From an uncultured Collinsella sp. (GTDB taxonomy: Bacteria; Actinomycetota; Coriobacteriia; Coriobacteriales; Coriobacteriaceae): 19,970 nucleotides of DNA. Location of the stretch: the NCBI GenBank assembly GCA_900544725.1, contig UQWK01000039.1:1-19970 (forward strand), given 5' to 3'. The notes beneath the pieces are model-generated. The model did no database searches. It was not told the origin of the DNA and saw nothing but the letters and a program-made list of their open reading frames with translations. Shown piece by piece: positions 5,906 to 14,549 of the stretch (the stretch's first letter is position 1; each line of letters starts with the position of its first letter). A program made the translations under genes and the position numbers.

Positions 5906-8380
5906 CTACTCCACCGGTTTGAAGATGGTGGCCTGGCCAAAGACGCTGCGGATGAGGGCTTTGGCCTCGTCCTCGGTCTGCGGGATGCTCGGGGCTGCGC
6001 CCTGGTGGCCGAAGGGGCTGCCGGCGCCGGGGTTGGACTCCCAGGGAGCTGCAGGAGCGTCCTCCTCTTTGGGGGCAGTTGCAGCGGGCTTGGGCGCGGA
6101 CGCCGCACCCGGCACGTCGAACGGGGGCAGATCGTCCCCGCCGGCATCGGCAGCAAAACCGCCGACCATGGCGTCGTCGTAGGGCACCTGCTCGGATTCC
6201 CACGGAGCGGACTGCGCAGACAGCTGAGCCTTGGGAGCGGCAGAGCGCTCGGGCGCACGGGGCGCGGGCTCGGTCGGGAGCTTGCCCGCGGCAGGAGCGC
6301 CGGCAGGATTGTCGGAGCGCAGCCAGGGGGCCTTAGCCAGGTCGGATGACTTAGGCGCAGGCGCGGCAGCGGGCTTGGGCGCGGGAGCCGGAGCAGCAGG
6401 TTTGGGCGTGGCGGGTTTAGGCGCCGACGGGGTCGGTGCCATCACCGGCGTCGCTTGCTGCTGCGGAGCACTGGCGCTCGAGGATACAGGGGCCGCCGAG
6501 GACACGGGTTGCGGGTCCGCAGATGCCGCAGCCCGTGCAGATGGAGAATGCTCCTCATGTTGAGGAGCCGGCGTGCCACCTCCATCCAGGACATAGTCGA
6601 CGGTACGACGACCGAAGACCGCACTGACTGTCGGCAGGACCACCGACTGCGTGTCGGCGCGTCCGAGCATCTTGATGGCAAAGGTCGAGCCCGCGGGGAA
6701 CGAAACCGTGAGCTTGGAGCCGTCGTCTGCTGTGGCGCGGGCGTTGAGCAAAAGCCCTGCGTAGGAGGCCTGACGAGCCTTGACGCGCTCGACAACCTCG
6801 GCCCATTTGCGCTGGAGCTCGCCGGCGTCCTCGACCGCGGGGGTCTCGGCAGCACCGGCGGCGGCAACCTGGGCGGCGTTGTTGGGCTTGGACACCGGCA
6901 CGGTCGATGCAGCAGGCGCGGGAGCCGGAGCCGCAACGGGTTGAGGGGCAGGCGTTACAGGTTTGGGCGCGGGAGCCGGAGCCGCGAACTTGGGCGCAGG
7001 CTGGGCAGCCGGAACAGCAGCGCCGCGGTCCCAAGGCATGCCACCCTGATGCGCGGACGTAGCAGCGGGGGCGGCGGTCGCCGCAGGAGTAGCAGCTCGG
7101 GTACCCGAGATCAGCGTCGGTTGTTGTGTCGTCGCAGGTGCAGCCGCGACAGCCGCAGGCGCACTCGCTTGAGCAGCAGCCACGCTCGCCGGAACGGCGG
7201 CGTTGGCAACCATGGCCTCCAAGCGAGCCACGCGCTCGGCCAAAGCCTCAATCGTTAAATCGGCCTCGGGACGCGTCAGGCGGGTGCAGGCGATCTCGAG
7301 CACCAGGCGCACGTCGCTCGCACCCCTCATCTCCAAGGCGGCATCGTCGAGCACGGTCAGCACGCGAGCCAAACGATCGGCAGGATGCTCGCCAAAGGCA
7401 GCGGCCTCGGCTGCAAGCGCCTCGGCCTGCTCGACACCGCCCTCAAACAACTCAGCACGGGCACCGGCAACGCAGGCAACATACACGTCGCGCACGTGCG
7501 CCACCAGGTCGCGCGTCAGTTCCAGCAGATCGTTACCTTCCTCGACCTGCGCGCGAATAAGCCCATAGAGCTCGGCGACATCACGATCGGCAATGGCGCG
7601 CGTAAACTCTCCCAGAATCTGGTCCGAAACTTCGCCCAAAAGTGAGCGGGCATCGTCCGCATGCACGGTGCCGTTGCCGAAGACGCTCAGCTGCTCCAGC
7701 GTGGAGAGCGCATCGCGCATGCCGCCCTTGGCATGGCGCGCCACGATGGCAAGCGCCTCGTCGTCGTAGTCGAAGCCCTCCTGCTCGCACACGTATGCCA
7801 GGCGGCGCTCGATATCCTCGTTACCGATGCGGTGGAAATCGAAGCGCTGACAGCGCGAAAGGATGGTCTCCAGAATCTTTTGCGGGTCGGTGGTGCACAG
7901 CACAAAGATCACGTGCGCCGGCGGCTCCTCGAGCGTCTTGAGCAGCGCGTTAAACGCCGCCGTCGTGAGCATGTGGACCTCGTCGATGATATAGATCTTG
8001 TACTTGCCACGCACCGGGGCAAAGTTAACGGAGTTGATGATCTCCTCGCGCACGTTGTCTACGCCGGTACGGCTTGCGGCATCGAGCTCGTAGACATCGG
8101 GGTGGTTGCCTTCGGCGATGAGCTCGCACTCCTCGCAGGTGCCATCGGGCATGCAGCCGCTCGCACCCTCGGCGCGCGCCGCCTCGGCATTGCGGCACAG
8201 CAGCGCCTTGGCCAAAATGCGCGCCATGGTGGTCTTGCCCGTGCCGCGCGGTCCGCAGAACAGGTACGCGTGGGACAGGCGCCCCTCGGTGATGGCGTGC
8301 TCGAGCGTCGAGACGATATGCTGCTGGCCCACCACGGAGTCGAAGGTGAGCGGGCGATACTTTCGGTACAACGATTCCAT
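5906..8380 (-). CDS. dnaX: DNA polymerase III subunit gamma/tau
   Basis: An 824-aa clamp-loader ATPase that assembles the replisome. Clear AAA+ motifs are the Walker A GPRGTGKT (43-50), four zinc-module Cys (C62, C76, C82, C85), the Walker B IYIIDE with D133/E134, the sensor-1 CTTD (162-165) and the SRC arginine finger (175-177). After domain III the protein has an Ala/Pro-rich linker, a folded C-terminal module (starting ELQRKWAEVVERVKARQ), a second Ala/Pro-rich stretch and a short tail (AKALIRSVFGQATIFKPVE). It is longer than E. coli tau (643 aa) because of these linkers. The start is ATG at 8380 (MESLYRKYRP) with GGGGGAG upstream; the open frame continues to 8599 but the extension matches no family feature. 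No A-rich slippery heptamer for a gamma frameshift is seen. Confidence 0.96.
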   Translation of the reverse strand: MESLYRKYRPLTFDSVVGQQHIVSTLEHAITEGRLSHAYLFCGPRGTGKTTMARILAKALLCRNAEAARAEGASGCMPDGTCEECELIAEGNHPDVYELDAASRTGVDNVREEIINSVNFAPVRGKYKIYIIDEVHMLTTAAFNALLKTLEEPPAHVIFVLCTTDPQKILETILSRCQRFDFHRIGNEDIERRLAYVCEQEGFDYDDEALAIVARHAKGGMRDALSTLEQLSVFGNGTVHADDARSLLGEVSDQILGEFTRAIADRDVAELYGLIRAQVEEGNDLLELTRDLVAHVRDVYVACVAGARAELFEGGVEQAEALAAEAAAFGEHPADRLARVLTVLDDAALEMRGASDVRLVLEIACTRLTRPEADLTIEALAERVARLEAMVANAAVPASVAAAQASAPAAVAAAPATTQQPTLISGTRAATPAATAAPAATSAHQGGMPWDRGAAVPAAQPAPKFAAPAPAPKPVTPAPQPVAAPAPAPAASTVPVSKPNNAAQVAAAGAAETPAVEDAGELQRKWAEVVERVKARQASYAGLLLNARATADDGSKLTVSFPAGSTFAIKMLGRADTQSVVLPTVSAVFGRRTVDYVLDGGGTPAPQHEEHSPSARAAASADPQPVSSAAPVSSSASAPQQQATPVMAPTPSAPKPATPKPAAPAPAPKPAAAPAPKSSDLAKAPWLRSDNPAGAPAAGKLPTEPAPRAPERSAAPKAQLSAQSAPWESEQVPYDDAMVGGFAADAGGDDLPPFDVPGAASAPKPAATAPKEEDAPAAPWESNPGAGSPFGHQGAAPSIPQTEDEAKALIRSVFGQATIFKPVE

Positions 8381-8495
8381 GGGTGCTCCCCCGGGTATAC
8401 TGAGTCTTGTTGCCGCGGCGGCCATGCGGTCGCACGGCATACTGCATCCATAATAACCCGTACGGCGAGCCCGCCGCGATAGGAGTCCAAAGAGC
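8381..8495. promoter_or_regulatory. Divergent promoter region dnaX / YcxB-like gene
   Basis: The 115-nt gap separates divergent genes and should hold both promoters. On the plus strand CATAAT (8449-8454) resembles a -10 box. On the minus strand TATTAT (8455-8450) or TATACC (8399-8394) could serve. No convincing -35 partners are seen. AGGAG (8481-8485) is the plus-strand ribosome binding site. Confidence 0.35.
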
Positions 8496-9212
8496 ATGGC
8501 AGACGCAGAGAGCAACCTCGTTCCCTCCGAAGCAGCCGACCAGGTCGAGGTCGCGCTCGAGACGCAGGCAGCAGCCGACGATGGCGTCCTGTACCTCAAC
8601 GAGTATCAGTACGAAAACGACCTCGTCACCGATTTCGCCCGTCTGGTCGCCTCGCCCAGGCGCCGCGGCTCCCTGTATGTCGCCGCCGCGATTGCCGCGC
8701 TCATCGGCATCGGCATGCTGGTGGCCGGCGGCAGCTGGATCAAGTTCGGCGTCGTCCTGATCGTATTCGGCGCCTTTTTGGCCTGGTGGAGCAAAAATCT
8801 GCACCATACGCTCGCGCGCGACTTTATCGATGCCGTCGAGGTAGACGAATCCATGGGCGGCCGCTACCGCCGCGTCGCCGCCAACGAGGACGGCCTGATG
8901 GTCTGGGGCAAGAGCGGCAAGTCGCAGTTCTTCCCGTTTGAGAAGCTCGACCACGTACTCGACGGCGAGCGCATCTTTGTGGCCATGTTCGCCGACCAGG
9001 GCGTGACGATCCCTAAGGACACCTTTGTGCGTGGTGATGCCGAGCAGTTTGGCTCCTTCCTTAAGGCGCGCATCAACAAAAAGCTGCGCATCGAGACCAA
9101 ACGCAAGAAGATGAAGGCTGAGAAGGCCGCTGCCGAGGCCAAGCAGGGCGACCAGCCCCAGGAGACCAAGGGCAAGCAACGCAAGCAGAAGAAGAACAAG
9201 AAGAAGCGCTAA
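8496..9212 (+). CDS. YcxB-like membrane protein
   Basis: A 238-aa protein with an acidic N-terminus, two adjacent hydrophobic segments at about 60-78 and 80-98, and a soluble part that fits the YcxB-like family. The family's ending pattern, in which a bulky/Phe-rich core leads to IPxxxF followed by F...L, is seen as VTIPKDTFVRGDAEQFGSFL. The last ~45 residues are a highly basic Lys-rich tail (KQRKQKKNKKKR) likely to be cytoplasmic and to contact nucleic acid or membrane lipids. AGGAG is 10 nt before the ATG. Its biochemical role is not known. It is divergent from dnaX and precedes the kinase cluster by 142 nt, where a separate promoter is possible. Confidence 0.75.
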   Translation: MADAESNLVPSEAADQVEVALETQAAADDGVLYLNEYQYENDLVTDFARLVASPRRRGSLYVAAAIAALIGIGMLVAGGSWIKFGVVLIVFGAFLAWWSKNLHHTLARDFIDAVEVDESMGGRYRRVAANEDGLMVWGKSGKSQFFPFEKLDHVLDGERIFVAMFADQGVTIPKDTFVRGDAEQFGSFLKARINKKLRIETKRKKMKAEKAAAEAKQGDQPQETKGKQRKQKKNKKKR

Positions 9213-9246
9213 GGCCAAGTCAGACAGGCCGCCTCGCCCCGCTACC

Positions 9247-9274
9247 TTCACCATGCGCCCGAGCGTGCTAAACT
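9247..9274 (+). promoter_or_regulatory. Candidate promoter of the cell-wall signalling cluster
   Basis: TTCACC (9247-9252) and TAAACT (9269-9274) are spaced 16 nt apart. Each matches its consensus at four of six positions. This lies 80 nt before the kinase start at 9355. No terminator is seen after the YcxB-like gene, so read-through is also possible. Confidence 0.35.
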
Positions 9275-9354
9275 AGCAGCATCTATGCCACCGCGAACGG
9301 CTCGGCTCCGCGCCTGCCGCTCGCAAACGAACTTTAAACGCACGAGGGTTGGCC

Positions 9355-11208
9355 ATGCCGCTTTTCTCGCAACATACCGCCCGGTTCTCGCCGGACGTTC
9401 CCTTGGAGGGCACCAGCTCTCGCGAGCTGCTCAAGCGGTTCCAGCCGCTCGAGACGCTTGCGACCGGCGGTTTTGGCTCCATCGAGATCTGCCGCGACAC
9501 GCACCTGCGCCGTCGCGTCGCCATTAAGCGCATCCCCCTCACAAGCGGTGCCGGCATGCCCGCCAGCGACATCATGGATGTCCTGCGCGAGGCACACACC
9601 GCCGCCATGCTTCAACATCCCAATATCGTGCAGGTTATCGACTTTACGCACGACACCGCCTATGCCTACCTGGTCATGGAGTATGTCGACGGTATGTCAT
9701 TGGCCGAGTTTTTGCATCGCGTGGATGGCCATTCGCTCACCTTTGACGAGGCCGCGGCAATTGCCGACGCGCTGGGCCAGGCGCTCACCTTCGCCCATAG
9801 CAACGGCGTGCTCCACCTGGATATTAAGCCCGCCAACGTGCTCATCGACCACTCGGGCAATGTAAAGCTCACCGACTTTGGCATGGCGCGGCTGTCGTCT
9901 GCCGGCGGCTTTGGCGGCTCGCGCGGCGGCACCATCGGCTACATGCCGCCCGAACAGCTCGATATCGAGACCGGCACAGTCGACGAGCGCACCGATGTCT
10001 TTGCCCTCGCCTGTGTAATCTACGAGGGCCTGTGCGGCAGCGCTCCCTTTATGGCCGCCACGCCCGGCGACTCGCTCGACCGCATCATCGGCGGTGCCAC
10101 CTACCCCAGCGAGCTCATCCCGCACTTTCCCCCGGGAGCCGAGGCTGCGCTCATGAGCGCCCTCTCTCCCATGCCACAAGACCGCCCCAACAGCATCGAG
10201 GCATTTTGCGACCAGCTGCTCGCCGGCTTGGGCAGCGTGCGCGAGGGCCGTCGCAGCCTGGAGCAGATGGTGGGCGAGCTGTCGGATGACGAGCGCGCGG
10301 CAGACGATATCGAATCGTTGCCCTATGAGGACGACACCATCGAGGTCGACCCCGCGCTTGGTTGGGCCGGCACGCGCTGGAGCCACGCGCGCGATTACAC
10401 CATGCGCGCCATCTCGGCGCTAACGTGTGGTGCCTTTAGCTTTTTGATCATGCAGACGGCTGGCGTCGCGGCGCTTCCCGGACTTATTGCCGCGGCCATC
10501 GCGATTGGGGCGGCCGCCGGCCTGGCCCCGCAGATTGGCTCGGCTATCTCGGCCGTGGGCTTTTTGGTACTTATGGCCAACGCCACCATGCAGGCGCAGG
10601 GCATCCTGTCGATGCTGCCCGTCGCGGTGCTCTTTGCCGCCACCATGTCCGGTTGGTGGATCGCCTGGGGCCGCACCGAGGCCGCCGCGAGCGCCGCGCT
10701 CACCTGCGCGGTGGCACTTGGCTGTCTAACGGGCGACGCCCTCCTTGCCGCCGGGGTCGCCGCCGGCATCGCGGCCTTTTGGCTCGGCCCGGCAAGCGCC
10801 GCGGCCGCCACGGGAATGGGCGCGCTTTTTGGCCGCCTGGCTACGGTTGCGCTTTCCGCCGGAGGCGTGCTGGGGCTCGGCAATGTTGCCGCGGCGCTGG
10901 GAGACATGCTCTTCTGGGCTGCCGTCGTGCTCGTCGCGGCGACAGCTGCACTGACATCTCTGCTGCTCAACGTCCATGCCAAGCGTGCCGTGCAGGGCTC
11001 GAACCTGACTGCAATCGCCGCCATCGCCGGCTGCGGAATAGGCACCGCGGCGTCGCTCTGTCTTGCACACCATATGGAAATTGCCAGCCTTGCGGCCGCG
11101 GTCGTCGTCAAGGTGGCGGTTGCGGGAACCCTATCCTCTATAATCGTTGGGATATGCCTATATTTGCTCGGATACCAAAGAACCTATACGGAGAGTGATC
11201 TTTCGTGA
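9355..11208 (+). CDS. Polytopic membrane Ser/Thr kinase, non-RD type
   Basis: A 617-aa kinase. The Gly-loop is GGFGSIE (38-44), the ATP lysine is K58 (VAIKRI), the catalytic loop is HLDIKPANV (H154, D156, K158, N161) and the DFG is D174-G176. The Arg of HRD is Leu here, making it a non-RD kinase that may not need activation-loop phosphorylation in the usual way. After a ~70-residue acidic linker (about 280-350) the C-terminal ~260 residues form about eight Ala-rich hydrophobic segments, not PASTA repeats. ATG at 9355 is chosen because GAGGG (9344-9348) sits 6 nt upstream; a TTG at 9349 would abut it. The gene overlaps fhaA by GTGA. It occupies the position near fhaA where mycobacteria have no kinase, and no PknA with a single TM is found in the cluster. 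Confidence 0.87.
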   Translation: MPLFSQHTARFSPDVPLEGTSSRELLKRFQPLETLATGGFGSIEICRDTHLRRRVAIKRIPLTSGAGMPASDIMDVLREAHTAAMLQHPNIVQVIDFTHDTAYAYLVMEYVDGMSLAEFLHRVDGHSLTFDEAAAIADALGQALTFAHSNGVLHLDIKPANVLIDHSGNVKLTDFGMARLSSAGGFGGSRGGTIGYMPPEQLDIETGTVDERTDVFALACVIYEGLCGSAPFMAATPGDSLDRIIGGATYPSELIPHFPPGAEAALMSALSPMPQDRPNSIEAFCDQLLAGLGSVREGRRSLEQMVGELSDDERAADDIESLPYEDDTIEVDPALGWAGTRWSHARDYTMRAISALTCGAFSFLIMQTAGVAALPGLIAAAIAIGAAAGLAPQIGSAISAVGFLVLMANATMQAQGILSMLPVAVLFAATMSGWWIAWGRTEAAASAALTCAVALGCLTGDALLAAGVAAGIAAFWLGPASAAAATGMGALFGRLATVALSAGGVLGLGNVAAALGDMLFWAAVVLVAATAALTSLLLNVHAKRAVQGSNLTAIAAIAGCGIGTAASLCLAHHMEIASLAAAVVVKVAVAGTLSSIIVGICLYLLGYQRTYTESDLS

Positions 11209-12215
11209 ACTTCCTGAACATCTTCGAGGACCACGTGGCCGGCATCTTCGGTGCCACCCGTGCCCCGTTCTCCTTTAAGAAGCTTGCCAAGCAGGCCGCT
11301 CGCGACATGGAGGATCAGACTCTGGTGATCAACGGCGTCAACACCGCGCCGGCACTCTATACCATCCTGATCGCCGCCGACGACGATCCCATGCTCGCCC
11401 CGTTCTACCCCGAGCTTTCGCGCGAAGTCCGCGAGTTTGTGAAGGCACAGGCCGAAAAGCGCCACTATGTGTTTGTCGGCGAACCCCTCGTTCGCTTTAT
11501 GATCGACCCGCAGCTGCGTGCCGGTAAGTTCTCGGTCTTTGCCGAGAACGTCGATGCCCCCACGCTCGGTCGTCTGTACGAGGAAGAGCGCGCCTACCAG
11601 AATGGCCTGGGCCAAAACAACTCGGCCGCAAGCCGCGCCGTCAGCGCTCCCCGCGCCGGCAAGCAGCAATTCGCCGCTCCGCAGCAACAGCACCCCGCCG
11701 CCATGCCCCAGCAGCCGTCGCCCCGTGCCGCCGCTCCCGACCCGCTCGCCGTGGCCGATCCCTTTGCGCCCAACGTCCCCGACCCCGCCGCCGCGCCCAT
11801 CCCCGTGCCGCAGACCGTCTCTCGTGACGCCCTCGCCGGCATGGGCGGAGCCGCCGCGACCGGCGTCGCCGTGGGCCTTGGCGCCGCGGCCGGTATTGCC
11901 TCCAACATGGCGAGCACCCGCGCCCCGCAGCGCCCGCTCGCCCAGCTCGTCGACGTCGTGAGCGGCGAGAGCCACAGCATCACTTCCGCGCAGGTGACCA
12001 TCGGTCGCGAGCGTTCGGTTTCGGACATCGCCCTGCGCGACCCCAACGTGTCGCGCCGTCACGCCCAGCTCACCTTTACCGGTTCGGACTGGTCGATCGA
12101 GGACCTCAATTCCACCAACGGCACGCTCGTCAACAACCGCCGCATCACGCGCTGCCCGCTGCGCAACGGCGACCTGCTGACGTTTGGCCTGAGCACCTTT
12201 GAATTTAGGGGATAG
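11205..12215 (+). CDS. fhaA: FhaA-type protein, DUF3662 plus FHA
   Basis: A 336-aa protein. The N-terminal ~120 residues fit DUF3662 (from MNFLNIFEDHVAGIF through FVGEPLVRFMI to GKFSVFAEN), the domain that opens actinobacterial FhaA. A Gln/Pro/Ala-rich linker (about 140-245) leads to a C-terminal FHA domain with GR (267-268), SRRH (283-286) and NSTNGT (302-307), all intact. In Mycobacterium, FhaA binds phosphorylated partners of PknB and the lipid II flippase MviN. The start is GTG at 11205, with GGAGAG 9 nt upstream; it overlaps the kinase stop codon, so the two are probably translationally coupled. fhaB follows 6 nt after the stop. The domain call is firm, the role inferred from the family. 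Confidence 0.93.
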   Translation: MNFLNIFEDHVAGIFGATRAPFSFKKLAKQAARDMEDQTLVINGVNTAPALYTILIAADDDPMLAPFYPELSREVREFVKAQAEKRHYVFVGEPLVRFMIDPQLRAGKFSVFAENVDAPTLGRLYEEERAYQNGLGQNNSAASRAVSAPRAGKQQFAAPQQQHPAAMPQQPSPRAAAPDPLAVADPFAPNVPDPAAAPIPVPQTVSRDALAGMGGAAATGVAVGLGAAAGIASNMASTRAPQRPLAQLVDVVSGESHSITSAQVTIGRERSVSDIALRDPNVSRRHAQLTFTGSDWSIEDLNSTNGTLVNNRRITRCPLRNGDLLTFGLSTFEFRG

Positions 12216-12221
12216 TCGCTT

Positions 12222-12638
12222 ATGAACATCGATATCGTCCTTTTTGCAGGCCGCATCGTCCTGGTCGCCCTGCTCTACATCTTCCTGTTCGCCGTCATGA
12301 AAACCGGCGTGGGACTCGTACGCGGCCAGCGCCGCGACTCCGCTATCTGGACGATCGATGTGGACAAGGGTCCGCGCGGCATCCGTGGCATCCATGTAGA
12401 CATGCTCGGCCCCGTCATCGTGGGCCGCTCTCCGTCCTCGGACATCTGCATCAACGAACCGTTTGTCTCGGCCTCGCACGCACGCTTTTCGCTGCAGGGC
12501 CCGGCACTCATCATCGAAGACCTCAACTCGCTGAACGGCACGCTCGTTAACGGCCGTCAACTGGTGGAGCCCGCAACGCTGCGCGAGGGCGATGAAGTCC
12601 AGATTGGCGACGTGGTCATGAAGGTGAACCGTCGATGA
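12222..12638 (+). CDS. fhaB: FhaB-type protein, TM segment plus FHA
   Basis: A 138-aa protein with one N-terminal TM helix (about 6-27) and a C-terminal FHA domain (about 55-138) showing GRSPSSD (68-74), SASH (83-86) and NSLNGT (102-107). This is the layout of FhaB (FipA) in Actinobacteria, a membrane-bound phosphothreonine reader linked to cell division and septal peptidoglycan synthesis. It begins 6 nt after fhaA with an AGGGGAT upstream, and its stop overlaps the phosphatase start (ATGA). Expression as part of one operon is likely. Confidence 0.93.
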   Translation: MNIDIVLFAGRIVLVALLYIFLFAVMKTGVGLVRGQRRDSAIWTIDVDKGPRGIRGIHVDMLGPVIVGRSPSSDICINEPFVSASHARFSLQGPALIIEDLNSLNGTLVNGRQLVEPATLREGDEVQIGDVVMKVNRR

Positions 12639-14533
12639 TCGACGAGGAGAACAAGTCCGCAACCATGCCCGAGACGCCAACTGCCCCCGCAGCTGCGCCG
12701 GCCCATGCCGCTCCGGCGCGCCCTGCGACCGTGGAGCCCGAGGACACCGTGTTCTCCCTGCCTCTTTCGCATGTAACTCAAGAATATCCGGCACTCGTCG
12801 ATGACGAGGACGCCGACACCGAGCAGCTCGACGCCCCCATCGGGGCGCACGCTGCCGAGCCGTCCGCGGAACCGGAGGCAACGCCCGCACCGGCTCACTT
12901 TGCCGAGCCCGTCGCCGAGGCGATTAACGAGAGCGCTGCCGTGTTTGCAGCCCCCGAGCCTGCCGCGCCGGTATTCCCCGTCGCCCCGGCAAGCGAGGCG
13001 GCATCCGCGCCCGCAACGCCTGCCGAAGTCGAGCAGCCCGTTGCCGCGCCCGCCGCAGCTCCCGAGCCCTCCGCTCAACCTCAGAGCGCGCCCGTGCCGT
13101 CGCACTTTGCGACGCCCGAGCCGACGGCTGTCGAGCCGCAGCAGGACGGCGATCCCGCCGACCGCGTAACCGAAGATCTCAACCTTCCGGACGTCTCCGA
13201 CGCCGAGTCGGGAGACGATGCCGACACCGTCTCCCCCGGCGACACCGCCGAGATCGATGTCGCCGCCGTGGAGGCAAAGCTCAAAGATCCCGGCTCGACC
13301 ATGAGCTTTGAGCCGCTGACCGACGAGCGCATCGAGACCGACTCGACCTACGACGCCGGCACCACCACGCAGCTTATGTGGGGTGCCCGCTCCGACGTCG
13401 GATGTGTACGCCCGCACAATGAGGACTCCTATCTGGTGCAGTCACCGCTCTTTTGCGTGTGCGACGGCATGGGAGGACACGCCGCCGGCGAGGTGGCATC
13501 CTCCATTGCCGTCGAGACAATCGCCAAGACGGCACCGCAGTCCGCCGACGCCGCGCGCCTGGCCGCAGCCGTCGAGGCCGCCAACGCCGCCGTGATCGAG
13601 GCCGCCCTCAACGGCCTGGGCAAACCCGGCATGGGATGCACGGCCACCTGCGCCTACATCGAAAACGACACGCTCGCCATCGCCCACGTGGGCGACTCGC
13701 GCGCCTACCTGCTCCACGAGGGTACGCTCATCCGCGTGACCCGCGACCACTCCTACGTGGAGGAGCTCGTGGATGCTGGCGAGATTACGGCCGACGAGGC
13801 CCGCGTCCACCCCAACCGCTCGGTCATCACCCGCGCGCTGGGCTCGGATCCCGCCATGTATGCCGACCACTTTACCCTGCACATCGAGGAAGGCGACCGC
13901 CTGATTCTGTGCTCCGACGGCCTTTCGAGCATGATTCCCGATAGCGATATCGAGAACATCGCTACGCAGTCCTCGAGCGCACAGATCTGTGTTGACAACT
14001 TGGTGGACGCGGCGCTCGCCGCCGGCGGCCACGACAATGTGACCGTGGTGGTGGTCGACCTGGTCGACGACGGCGTCATGCGCGAGGCAAAACGCGTCCG
14101 ACGCCGCAATGTCACCATCGCCACCGTCTTGGCCCTTGTCTTTGTGCTGGTAGCAGGCATCTGGGCATACACGGGCGTCACCGGCTCCTATTACTTGGGA
14201 ACCTACCACGGCAATGTCGCCGTCTGGCGCGGCCTGCCCGGCAAGACGCTCGGGGTCGAGCTCCACTGGCTCGAGAGCGAAACCAGCATCAAGCTGTCCG
14301 ACCTGCCCGAAGACACGCAAAACCGCCTGAAGACAGGCATTCCGCAAACGAGTGTCGACGATGCGCAGGACACCATTTCCAAGTACCGCCATCAGATTGA
14401 CGAGGAGCAGACCCGTCAGGTGATTGACGCGCAAACGATTCGCGACAACACCGATCAGGAATCCACCTCCGAGTCAGATTCCGAGAAAACCGCCGAACAG
14501 TCAGCCGAGGCCGAAGCCTCCGATAAGAATTAG
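12635..14533 (+). CDS. pstP: PP2C-family Ser/Thr phosphatase PstP
   Basis: A 632-aa metal-dependent phosphatase that should reverse PknB-type phosphorylation. The PP2C domain spans about 250-478, with RPHNED (259-264), metal ligands D277 (CDGMGGH), D428 (SDG) and D467 (GGHDN), and GDSRAYL (353-359). A TM helix at 493-512 is followed by a ~115-residue external part that begins GSYYLGTYHGNVAVWRG, a stretch shared with actinobacterial PstP. Unusual is the ~235-residue Ala/Pro/Glu-rich N-terminal extension, acidic and of low complexity, absent from typical PstP. The ATG at 12635 overlaps the fhaB stop; GAAGGTGA is about 8 nt upstream. A second in-frame ATG at 12665 follows GAGGAGA with long spacing. 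Order fhaA-fhaB-pstP-rodA-pbpA-pknB is the classical actinobacterial locus. Confidence 0.95.
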   Translation: MIDEENKSATMPETPTAPAAAPAHAAPARPATVEPEDTVFSLPLSHVTQEYPALVDDEDADTEQLDAPIGAHAAEPSAEPEATPAPAHFAEPVAEAINESAAVFAAPEPAAPVFPVAPASEAASAPATPAEVEQPVAAPAAAPEPSAQPQSAPVPSHFATPEPTAVEPQQDGDPADRVTEDLNLPDVSDAESGDDADTVSPGDTAEIDVAAVEAKLKDPGSTMSFEPLTDERIETDSTYDAGTTTQLMWGARSDVGCVRPHNEDSYLVQSPLFCVCDGMGGHAAGEVASSIAVETIAKTAPQSADAARLAAAVEAANAAVIEAALNGLGKPGMGCTATCAYIENDTLAIAHVGDSRAYLLHEGTLIRVTRDHSYVEELVDAGEITADEARVHPNRSVITRALGSDPAMYADHFTLHIEEGDRLILCSDGLSSMIPDSDIENIATQSSSAQICVDNLVDAALAAGGHDNVTVVVVDLVDDGVMREAKRVRRRNVTIATVLALVFVLVAGIWAYTGVTGSYYLGTYHGNVAVWRGLPGKTLGVELHWLESETSIKLSDLPEDTQNRLKTGIPQTSVDDAQDTISKYRHQIDEEQTRQVIDAQTIRDNTDQESTSESDSEKTAEQSAEAEASDKN

Positions 14534-14549
14534 AAAGGGAGTGCCGCTT

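Noticed and set aside
5906..7300. Programmed frameshift in dnaX to make gamma
   Set aside because: No A-AAA-AAG type slippery run is seen on the minus strand across the linker region.
8381..8599. Upstream extension of dnaX to 8599
   Set aside because: DnaX proteins begin at MxxLYRKYRP, which starts at 8380 after a good RBS; the extension would overlap the divergent gene and its promoter.
8025..9254. Minus-strand open frame running through the YcxB-like gene into dnaX
   Set aside because: It is antisense to the YcxB-like gene and overlaps dnaX in another frame; no motif or ribosome binding site supports it.
11184..12890. Long minus-strand open frame (568 codons) opposite fhaA, fhaB and pstP
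   Set aside because: It is antisense to three confidently identified genes and its translation is Arg/Gly/His-rich without any family motif. Long antisense frames are normal in high-GC DNA.
14424..14549. Upstream start for the SEDS-PBP gene at 14424
   Set aside because: It would overlap the 3' end of pstP and add a Pro/Arg-rich stretch; the ATG at 14550 has AAAGGGA at proper spacing and begins the first TM segment.
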